A model generated the notes under the pieces. That model had not been told where the DNA came from, searched no databases, and worked only from the letters and a program-made list of their open reading frames with translations. Of a stretch of DNA of 11,074 nucleotides, positions 1 through 7,200 are shown one piece after another; within the stretch, counting starts at the first letter, position 1; each line of letters starts with the position of its first letter. A program made the translations under genes and the position numbers. The DNA lies in assembly GCA_021812865.1 (NCBI GenBank), contig JAKAMP010000031.1, positions 1-11,074 on the forward strand. Direction: 5' to 3'. The stretch is from Bacteroidota bacterium (lineage in GTDB: Bacteria; Bacteroidota; Bacteroidia; Bacteroidales; JAAYUG01).

Positions 1-514
1 CACCCCCGGACAGGTTCATTACAGGCGTATCTCCCTCAGGACATCGCAGGGCATCCATTGCCCTTTCAATTTTGCTGTCAATTTCCCAGCCTCCGGCATG
101 ATCGATCTTTTCAGTAAGTTCTCCTTGCCGTGCAATGAGCCTGTTCATCTCATCATCATCCATCGGCTCGGCAAATTTATTGTTCAGTTCCTCGTATTCC
201 CTGAGCAGACTCATCACTTCGCCAACTCCCTCCTGTACAATCTCCTTGGCAGTCTTGTCCGGATCGAGCCTGGGCTCCTGTTCCAGCATGCCCACCGTGT
301 ACCCGGGGGAAAATACGACCTCGCCCTCGAACGATTTTTCAACCCCGGCGATAATCTTCATCAGGGTTGATTTTCCTGAACCGTTCAAACCGATTATGCC
401 TATTTTGGCTCCGTAGAAAAAAGACAGGTATATGTTATTCAGTATTCTTCTGTGAGGCGGCACTGTTTTGCCCACCCCAACCATGGAAAAAATGATTTTT
501 TTGTCGTCGGCCAT
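1..514 (-). CDS. ettA: EttA-type ABC-F ATPase (energy-dependent translational throttle), N-terminal 171 residues, cut by window edge
   Basis: Soluble ABC-F protein with no membrane domain. In E. coli, EttA binds the ribosomal E site and gates entry into elongation according to ATP/ADP level. The frame opens at ATG 512-514 and stays open to base 1 with no stop, so the 3' part (roughly 390 residues, if it matches the family's ~555) lies outside. Visible are Walker A GLNGSGKST (residues 42-50), a Q-loop LEQEP (77-81), an acidic helical stretch with MDDDEM (118-123), and the beginning of the ABC signature, NLSGG (167-171), where the window ends. The opening MADDKKIIFSMVGVGK, followed by PPHRRILNNIYLSFF, is typical of EttA rather than Uup or YheS. 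It lies 261 nt downstream of the nearest minus-strand gene, so it probably has its own promoter. The second nucleotide-binding domain is not visible. Confidence 0.93.
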   Translation of the reverse strand, partial: MADDKKIIFSMVGVGKTVPPHRRILNNIYLSFFYGAKIGIIGLNGSGKSTLMKIIAGVEKSFEGEVVFSPGYTVGMLEQEPRLDPDKTAKEIVQEGVGEVMSLLREYEELNNKFAEPMDDDEMNRLIARQGELTEKIDHAGGWEIDSKIERAMDALRCPEGDTPVMNLSGG

Positions 515-597
515 AGGTTATTTCAATAAAATTAATCTGTGAATAAAAAGCTACATTAAGTTGCCATTGCATCAGCCTCCGGAATATGATAACGAAA

Positions 598-640
598 GGG
601 CAAGCAGGCCTGGCCTCCGGCCAATCTGTCATGCTTGCCC
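598..640 (-). terminator. Nested hairpin between the 776-1627 gene and ettA; possible terminator or leader structure
   Basis: GGGCAAGCA (598-606) is perfectly complementary to TGCTTGCCC (632-640). Inside lies a second perfect stem, TGGCC (611-615) with GGCCA (619-623), closing a 3-nt loop. Read leftward, the outer stem is followed only by TTTCGTT, so the U-tract is short. It could terminate the upstream two-gene transcript, or fold in the ettA 5' leader about 84 nt before the start codon. The pairing is certain; the role is inferred. Confidence 0.5.
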
Positions 641-687
641 CTTGATTTCATCCGTAAATAATTATTAGTTAATGGTCGGATAGCCTG

Positions 688-703
688 CCCCGTTTCAGCG
701 GGG
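688..703. repeat. Short GC-rich palindrome (REP-like hairpin)
   Basis: CCCCG (688-692) pairs with CGGGG (699-703) around the 6-nt loop TTTCAG. On the minus strand it reads CCCCGCTGAAACGGGG followed by CAGGCTATC. It stands out in an AT-rich gap and has no U-tract. Its form resembles dispersed REP-type palindromes, but only one copy is visible here, so that assignment is a guess. Confidence 0.3.
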
Positions 704-709
704 GAACTC

Positions 710-754
710 CATGTTTGCTATTTTCATTGGTGTTTGTGTGTATTCGCAAACATG
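710..754. repeat. 9-bp perfect inverted repeat just downstream of the 776-1627 gene
   Basis: CATGTTTGC (710-718) and GCAAACATG (746-754) are exact reverse complements, 27 nt apart and about 20-65 nt beyond the upstream stop codon. A competing shorter pairing, TGTTTG (731-736) with CAAACA (747-752), uses the same right arm. No T-run follows on the minus strand, so this is a weak terminator candidate. A protein-binding dyad is also possible. Confidence 0.3.
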
Positions 755-775
755 TTCGTTTCATAAGTAAATGTT

Positions 776-1627
776 CTATCTCCTCGCCAGCTTTTTGAAA
801 TCGCTGAGCAGAAAACCATCCGGTTTCTTGTCATCGATCATATGGTAATCGAAATAATAGAACTTGGCATCGGCTGCACCAATGATGATTTTGTAGCACC
901 TGGCATGCGTACGGGTACCTTCAGGCCCAACTTTATCGAGGAATACCACGTTGTCATCGCGATCTTTAATGGCCTGCTCAACCTCCTCAGGAGTTACAAT
1001 TTTGAACTTATAGGGATAAACCGCCTTGATTCGGCTCTCGGTGTTGCAGTCATTGGCAAGATCACTTTCAACCAGGTAGAGGGTCTTGGTTTTGATATCT
1101 CCCATATTGTCGTTATAATGCTTGAAAATATTGGATGACAAAAGGTTCGGATCCTTCAGCACAAGGTTCAGGTGATTCTGCATGAACCTGACAAGGGTAG
1201 CCAGTTTGTAGATATAGCTGCTTTCGTCAACGCCCACATAGGACAAGGGCACCGATACAAGGGAAGGCATATTGTTGAGAGAGAAATAATCGCCTCCCAG
1301 CACGAGGTTAAGGAAATTGTACCTGGCCTGTGTTTTATCCCTTTCAAACATAATACTGGTCGTAAGAAGGAATGAATATTTTGGGTCCTTCCTCTTTGCG
1401 TCAAAATCCTTGAAATAAATAAAATCATAAGGAGTGATCTTCCATTCCTTCTCAATGACATCTTTGATCACCACATTGTATTCAAGCAGTTGGTTGTCTT
1501 CAAGCACAACCAGGGTGGTGGTTTTAAGAAAAGCATCAAGATCGGCCTTTGAAGGAACATAATCCTGAGACCTTGCACTGACAATGATGAAGGCGAATAC
1601 CAGCAGGGTTGAAAATAGACGTTTCAT
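776..1627 (-). CDS. Exported protein of unknown function (283 aa), second gene of a coupled pair
   Basis: I do not recognise a family. The N terminus MKRLFSTLLVFAFIIVSARS, followed by QD, is a classical signal peptide: K2 and R3, a hydrophobic core at 4-17, and a likely signal peptidase I cut after A18-R-S20. There is no lipobox cysteine and no later membrane helix, so the mature ~263 residues should be periplasmic or secreted. The mature part is mixed alpha/beta in appearance, with charged helices (about 27-60 and 212-225) and hydrophobic strands near the C terminus (KIIIGAAD, FYYFDYHMI at about 246-264). It has two cysteines, C194 and C244, which could form a disulfide. The ATG at 1625-1627 overlaps the stop of the upstream gene as ATGA, implying translational coupling and a shared role. 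No catalytic motif is apparent. Confidence 0.8.
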   Translation of the reverse strand: MKRLFSTLLVFAFIIVSARSQDYVPSKADLDAFLKTTTLVVLEDNQLLEYNVVIKDVIEKEWKITPYDFIYFKDFDAKRKDPKYSFLLTTSIMFERDKTQARYNFLNLVLGGDYFSLNNMPSLVSVPLSYVGVDESSYIYKLATLVRFMQNHLNLVLKDPNLLSSNIFKHYNDNMGDIKTKTLYLVESDLANDCNTESRIKAVYPYKFKIVTPEEVEQAIKDRDDNVVFLDKVGPEGTRTHARCYKIIIGAADAKFYYFDYHMIDDKKPDGFLLSDFKKLARR

Positions 1628-2340
1628 TGTATAGGGTTTTTTAAATTATTCGGAAAATATAGAGGGTGGTGTTCATTGAACTTGCGAAGGTACAGAAATT
1701 TCAGTTGCTTTTGTTTTTTCCCGCTCAGCCCGGTGAATTCGTCATATAGCTGAGGATCACGTGTAAGCAGGGCCTCCATTGACTTCACATCAAAATTCAT
1801 TACTTTCCCAGTTTCAAAATCGAGGAGGAACTGCTGCATATCCTTGGTTTCAACCTGATTATACGGATATCCATACCTGTAATTGTTATAATAATACGGA
1901 TTATATGAAAAATCGGTCATATACGGGTCATTGTACCGATTGGAATAGTTGGATACATTGGCTATGAAATGGCAAATGCTCCCAATAAAGGTTATCCGGT
2001 CAAATTCATTTCCAACCCTGATGTACAGCATTCCATTGCGCGCATACCCCCAGATTTTGGATACCTGCAGCGCCTGTTTTGTTCCCAGGTCGTCATAATA
2101 ATACACATTCTTTTCCTGCAGCAGGCGGGAGAAAAAGTCATCATCGTTATAGTCAAGAGTAGTAAGAATACGCGATTTGGGAAGGGGTGCGTTACTTTTA
2201 ACCTGGTCAAAATTCAGAAATAAACCATCCTGGAACCGGAATTCAGGAGTATAACGGATCATACCGGAGGTATCGGCCTGCTGCGCCTGAACACCAATAA
2301 ACATAACCAGTCCGCATACAAGTGATAGGATTCTTTCCAT
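1624..2340 (-). CDS. Exported tyrosine-rich protein of unknown function (238 aa), first gene of a coupled pair
   Basis: No family recognised. The ATG at 2338-2340 gives MERILSLVCGLVMFIGVQAQ, a signal peptide with a likely cut after VQA (residues 17-19). An in-frame GTG at 2350-2352 would add four residues (MKFT) and still give a signal peptide; I prefer the ATG. The mature protein has no obvious enzyme motif. Residues 132-161 are low-complexity and aromatic: 11 of 30 residues are Tyr and 6 are Asn, with clusters such as NPYYYNNYRYGYPYN. The C terminus is basic and helical (GKKQKQLKFLYLRKF, residues 207-221). The stop TGA (1624-1626) overlaps the start of the next gene, which also encodes an exported protein, so the two probably act together in the periplasm or at the outer membrane. 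The gene diverges from the histidine kinase gene across 161 nt. Confidence 0.78.
   Translation of the reverse strand: MERILSLVCGLVMFIGVQAQQADTSGMIRYTPEFRFQDGLFLNFDQVKSNAPLPKSRILTTLDYNDDDFFSRLLQEKNVYYYDDLGTKQALQVSKIWGYARNGMLYIRVGNEFDRITFIGSICHFIANVSNYSNRYNDPYMTDFSYNPYYYNNYRYGYPYNQVETKDMQQFLLDFETGKVMNFDVKSMEALLTRDPQLYDEFTGLSGKKQKQLKFLYLRKFNEHHPLYFPNNLKNPIQ
1858..1947 (-). repeat. Tyr/Asn-rich low-complexity coding segment
   Basis: Codons 132-161 of the exported protein encode 11 Tyr and 6 Asn in 30 residues, giving an AT-rich stretch of repeated ATA/TAT triplets. It sits between two ordinary-looking halves of the protein and looks like an exposed linker or sticky segment rather than part of a folded core. 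Confidence 0.6.
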
Positions 2341-2473
2341 AGTGAATTTCACTTTCGTTGAAGATAATGGACATTACACCAACGGTCGTGACCAATCCCT
2401 CAAATATTGTACAAATTAATCATAAAAAGCGCATAAAATCGTAAACCGGAACATGAATTATTGAACTATTTTA

Positions 2474-2481
2474 TACCTTTA
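2474..2481 (+). promoter_or_regulatory. Candidate Bacteroidota -7 element for the hybrid kinase gene
   Basis: TACCTTTA matches the Bacteroidota -7 consensus TAnnTTTG at all but the last base and lies about 20 nt before the ATG at 2502, giving a very short leader. I could not find a TTTG -33 element at 19-21 nt spacing, so support is weak. On the opposite strand, AATATTTG (2401-2408) is a similarly imperfect candidate for the divergent exported-protein pair. Confidence 0.25.
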
Positions 2482-2501
2482 AGGAATCTAATATCCGCCG
2501 G

Positions 2502-4247
2502 ATGGGATGGATTGCAAACATTTATAAATCATTTATCTACACGCCTCTTGAAGGTTGCGATGACGAGGTAGCCGACCGGTTATTGTTCATCAATCTTTTC
2601 AGCCTTGTTCTCTTTGCCGGTTTATTGATTTATCTGGTTTTTTCGTTGATTACTGTGCAATATGTACTTGCATCTGTCCTGCTTTTATCCACGGTGCTTG
2701 TGGTGCTGAATTTCTTTTACCTCAGGAAATACAGGCGATGCAAACCAACCGGTCATACCCTTGTGTTTATCATTTCCATCGTTTTCATGTTTCTTATTCT
2801 TTCAGGAGGATTAAACAGTTCCGGTCATTTGCTTGCCATTACTTATCCTGCTATTGCTCTATTACTGATGGGGCCTGTGGCAGGGACACTGATGAGCGCC
2901 GGGATGCTTGTTTTTTGTGGTTTATACATTGTTATACCTCTTACTTACAGTTCCGGTGCGCACCTCGATACGTCATACATCGTTCCTTCCATTGTTTCCT
3001 ATGTGTTAATATATTTCATTGTAATCTTCTACCAGAGGATACAGGAAAGAAATTCCAGAAAGATTGAAAAGGCCATGCTGGAAGCTAAAAGCGATAGTAA
3101 ACGAAAAGATGATTTCATTTCAAAGCTTTCCCACCAGATCCGAACGCCACTGAACAACCTCATGATGGTTAATGAACTCCTGGAGGAATCTGACATCGAT
3201 AACAACCAGAAAGAACTGGTCAATACGCTGGTGGCTTCGACCAATAACCTGGTCAATATTGTCAACAATATCGCCAAGGTTTCAAACCTTGAAATGACCG
3301 AACAGAAGGAATACAAACTGAGTTTCAACCTGTATTCCACCATTCACAGCACCCTGAAGTTATTCAGGGACAGGCTGGGCGAACATATCAACATCGAGAC
3401 TAATTTCGATAACACCATAAAAACTAACCTTATAGGGGATCCTGTAAGGGTGAAGCAGATTTTCATCAACCTGGTGGAAAGTCTTGCGCGGTATATTGGC
3501 AAACAAAAGGGATTTATCCGCATTAGGATTTCGCTCGACAAGGAAACTGAAGACCAGATGAATCTTCTTTTCGAGGTGGAAACGGTATCCATTTCCTCCG
3601 ACCAGATAAAACTCGGTCACCTGGTTGATATGGAAAATGAAGCCAATGGCGAACTGAACGGGATCGAGCAGCTTGACCTTGTGCTCCCTGTAAGCCTGAT
3701 CGAAAGTAAGGGTGGCCGGTTCATGGTCGAATCGGATAGTCAGAAAACCATTTTCCGCTTTGTACTTGAGTTTGCAAAAGTGCAATTCGTCAAACAGGAT
3801 TTTCTTAAGGAAAAAGTGCAGCAGGCTTTTGTACCCCAGGCCTTTAAAAAAGGTCCAAAGGAACTGAGAGAAGCCAATTTGCTTTTGGTTGAAGATAACC
3901 TCATTAACCAGAAGATCGTTCTGCTGAGCCTGAAAAAAATGGTTAAAAACATTGACGTGGCCAATAACGGCAAAGAGGCCCTCGACAAATTCGGCACTTC
4001 AAAGTACGATCTGATCCTTATGGACATCCAAATGCCGGTAATGGATGGTTTGATTGCCACCAAAAAGATTAGGGAAATCGAAAACAGCACCCATGCCTTT
4101 ACACCGGTGATAGCCATTACAGCAAATGCGCTGACGGGCGACCGGGAACTCTGCCTGGCTGCCGGTGCCAACGATTATATCAGTAAGCCTTTTCAGATAG
4201 ACATCCTGATTCAGAAAATCAGGCAATTGATCGGAGAAAACAATTAA
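2502..4247 (+). CDS. Membrane-bound hybrid histidine kinase with degenerate ATP-binding domain (probable pseudokinase) and C-terminal receiver
   Basis: The 581-residue protein has about six hydrophobic helices (roughly 27-49, 53-73, 85-101, 109-123, 126-147 and 160-177), then a helical linker. A HisKA domain follows, with phospho-acceptor H211 in SHQIRTPLN (210-218). An HATPase_c-like domain spans about 306-425, and a receiver about 457-578. The receiver is complete: acidic pair E464/D465, phospho-acceptor D508 in LMDIQMPVMDG, T540 and K562. The HATPase domain is not. The Mg-binding Asn of the N box is replaced (NLVESLARY, S327), DxGxG is absent (VETVSISSDQ), and GTGLGLAIS aligns without gaps to IEQLDLVLP (388-396), losing all three glycines. 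The residue after H211 is Gln rather than the acidic general base, while T215 at H+4, linked to phosphatase activity, is kept. It probably cannot autophosphorylate and may relay or remove phosphate. There is no DNA-binding output domain. It converges on the SpoIIE-type phosphatase gene with overlapping stops. Confidence 0.92.
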   Translation: MGWIANIYKSFIYTPLEGCDDEVADRLLFINLFSLVLFAGLLIYLVFSLITVQYVLASVLLLSTVLVVLNFFYLRKYRRCKPTGHTLVFIISIVFMFLILSGGLNSSGHLLAITYPAIALLLMGPVAGTLMSAGMLVFCGLYIVIPLTYSSGAHLDTSYIVPSIVSYVLIYFIVIFYQRIQERNSRKIEKAMLEAKSDSKRKDDFISKLSHQIRTPLNNLMMVNELLEESDIDNNQKELVNTLVASTNNLVNIVNNIAKVSNLEMTEQKEYKLSFNLYSTIHSTLKLFRDRLGEHINIETNFDNTIKTNLIGDPVRVKQIFINLVESLARYIGKQKGFIRIRISLDKETEDQMNLLFEVETVSISSDQIKLGHLVDMENEANGELNGIEQLDLVLPVSLIESKGGRFMVESDSQKTIFRFVLEFAKVQFVKQDFLKEKVQQAFVPQAFKKGPKELREANLLLVEDNLINQKIVLLSLKKMVKNIDVANNGKEALDKFGTSKYDLILMDIQMPVMDGLIATKKIREIENSTHAFTPVIAITANALTGDRELCLAAGANDYISKPFQIDILIQKIRQLIGENN

Positions 4248-7200
4248 TTGCCAATTCCCGGTCTGAATCCCAATACCAGGATATCGTCAACCTGTTCCAT
4301 ACTTCCCCGCCAATTGTCAATAGTCTGGTCGAGCAGTTGTTTCTGTTCTTCCAAGGCAAAATGGTGAATATTTAGGAGGATATGTCTAAACCTGCGGTAC
4401 TTAAATTTCTTCCCGTCAGGTCCTCCGAATTGATCTGCATAGCCATCCGAAAACATGTAAACCATGTCGTTCTTCTCTAAACGTATGGTCTGGCTGGTGA
4501 ATCCATGTTGGTGGTCTTCTTCTTCCAGCCCCACAGAAAAGCGGTCGCCCTTCAGTTCAATAATCTTGTCTTCGCGAATGATATACATGGGATTGAAAGC
4601 TCCGGAGAATGACAGATCGGCGGATTCCCTGTCGATGATACAAAGTGCGATGTCCATCCCGTCCTTCAGCGTCATGGATTCAACTCCGCTGAATATAGTG
4701 GCAAACTCTGCATTCAGAATATTGAGTATCTCGTCCGAACTACTCTTCACAGGTGAATTGGTTATCCGGCGAAACAGTTCGTAGCCGATGATGGACATAA
4801 ATGCTCCTGGCACCCCATGCCCGGTGCAATCGATGGCTGCGACGAATATCCGGTTGCCATTTTCGCTGATCCAGTAAAAATCTCCGCTGACAATATCCTT
4901 AGGTCTGTGCAGAATAAAAGAATCGCGTAATATTTTTTTGAATCCCGTTTCTGAGGGCATCAGGGCCTGCTGTATTCGTTTGGCATAATTCAGGCTGTCG
5001 GTAATGTTTTTATTTTTGATGGTAAGCTCTTCCTTCTGCCTGGCAATTTTAGTCGCTGCCTGTTGTTTCTCTCTTAGTATCCGGTTGTCTTTTCTAAGTC
5101 TTGCTGTACGCCAGCGGATAAACCAGAAAATGATTAGCACCATCAATAAGGTGAAAATAAAATAAGCTGTCCGAGTGAGATAGAATGGACTTTTTACATG
5201 GATGACCATCTCTGCAGGAACTTCATTCCATACATTATCGGAATTGGATCCTTTTACCATGAACACATAATCACCGGGAGCAACATCGTTATAAGAAGCA
5301 AAAGTGCGGTTTCCGGCACTGATCCAACTGGTTTCCTCCCCTTCCCTTTCGAGTTTGTATACATATTTATTCCGCAAAGGGTCAGTAAAATCCAGGGCTG
5401 CATATTCAATGGAAAAATTTTTGCTGTTATAAGGTATGGCAATCTCCTGCTTCCCGTAAAAAAGCTGTTTTTTCAGCCCTTTTGAAGTGATTAGTTCAAA
5501 ATTTGTAATCTGTACCGGTGGAATATGGATGTTTCTTTTAATGGAATTCGGATAAAAGGAGTTGAAGCCATTAATGCCGCCAAAGAAGATCTCACCTGAG
5601 AAGCTTTTGTAAACTACTGCAAGGTTATACTCATAATTCTGAAGTCCATCCGACAAATCGAAAGGGGTGAATTCCTCCTTCAGTGGATCAAATTTGGTGA
5701 TTCCCCTATTGGTAGACATCCATAAATTCCCGCTTCTATCCTCAACAATAGCATATATTACATTATTGGGCAATCCGTTTTGCACGGTGTATACTTTGAA
5801 TTTGCCGGTTGACTGGTCGAAACGGTTAAGCCCGGCGCCAGTGCCCACCCACAGAATACCACGGTGATCTTCATAAAGGTAATACACTGCATTGCTGCTG
5901 AGGGTGTTTGCCTTTTCTTCTTGCCGAACATACAATACAAATTCACTGGTCTTTGGGTTGTGCCTGATCAGTCCATTATTGGTGCCAATCCAGATATAAC
6001 CCTTCTTGTCTTCCAGAATGGAATTGACCGTAGTAAGATCGTGCTGCTGACTGTCAATGGTGAGGGTATAATAACTTCTGAAAATGCCATAACGGGCATC
6101 ATACAGATGCAATCCCGACTCCGTACCAAGCCAGTAATTGCCACTCCTGTCCTCGATCATGGCATATTTCCTGTTTCGCCGGGTAAAGCTGCAGGATGCG
6201 GCATTGCTGGCCTTACAGAAAGAAGTGAATGTCCTGCTGACGGGATCATATACTTCCAGTCCGTCATTGGTTCCAAGAAAAACCGTGCCATTCCGGTCTC
6301 TGAAAATGAGGTGAACCGCGTTGTCGCTGATTCTGAACCTGCGGTCCCTGCTCAAGGCATCGTAATGAACCACCTTTTGTGTAACCCGGTTGTAAATATC
6401 CAGGCCTTTTTCCCAGGTACCAATCCATATCTGCCCGAGGTCATCTTCGAATAAAGCAGCGATGTCATTACTGGCAAAATTGGGAATGCCACGGTAATTT
6501 TTACGGTACAGCTTAAATTTTCTTGGCTTGGTGTCGAATTTAATCATGCCCTGCTGAAATCCAATCCAAAGGATGTCCGATCGGTCCATGTACATGGTTG
6601 AAAGCAGGTCGAGCGGACGTATTTCGTTATGATGGTTGACCTCAGTTATCGTTTCTAATTGCAGGTTGTCCTTGTTTATTCTGTAAAGCGTGTTGGATGT
6701 AGCCACCCATAATGTGTTTGTTTCACCCTGAACAATCGCTCTGATTCCATTGCTCGCGGGAAGCGCACTATTCGAAAGGAATATCCGCTGGAAAGTTTCG
6801 GCATTCGGATCAAAAAGGTTCAAACCATTTTCAGTGCCTATCCATAATAAACCCTGCCTGTCCTCGAAGATCGAAGTAATATTGTTATCGCTGATGGACC
6901 GGGGATTCCCCGGCTCATGGCTGAAACGGCGAAAGCTATGTTTCTGCCGGTCGAAAAGGTTCAACCCGTCAACCGTACCCACCCAGAACCTTCCTGCGTG
7001 GTCCTCGAGCATGGGAAAGGAAACCAGGTCGGAGAAAGAATTCAGCAGGTTCCGGTAATGACGGTATCTTTCAAGTTTATGGGTTACCGGGTCGAATCCA
7101 AATAAATAATCCAGGGTTTTAAACCAAACAATGCCGGCCCGGTCGATATATAAGGAAAAAATATTCTGATCGCCATCGAATGGACTCGGCTTCATGTGGG

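Noticed and set aside
98..632. Small frames at 98-370 and 135-416 (plus) and 435-632 (minus)
   Set aside because: The first two are antisense to ettA. The third overlaps the ettA start and the structured gap with unconvincing composition.
515..775. Search for a tRNA or known riboswitch in the gap upstream of ettA
   Set aside because: No T-loop GGTTCGAATCC-like sequence, cloverleaf or recognisable riboswitch core was seen; only the hairpins listed are supported.
3360..4171. Minus-strand frames opposite the kinase gene (3360-3785 and 3740-4171)
   Set aside because: They are shadows of the HATPase and receiver coding region; no independent start context or domain.
5864..6454. 196-codon plus-strand frame opposite the propeller blades
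   Set aside because: The opposite strand is clearly coding, with periodic WIGT-type repeats; this frame shows only repetitive antisense of those blades.
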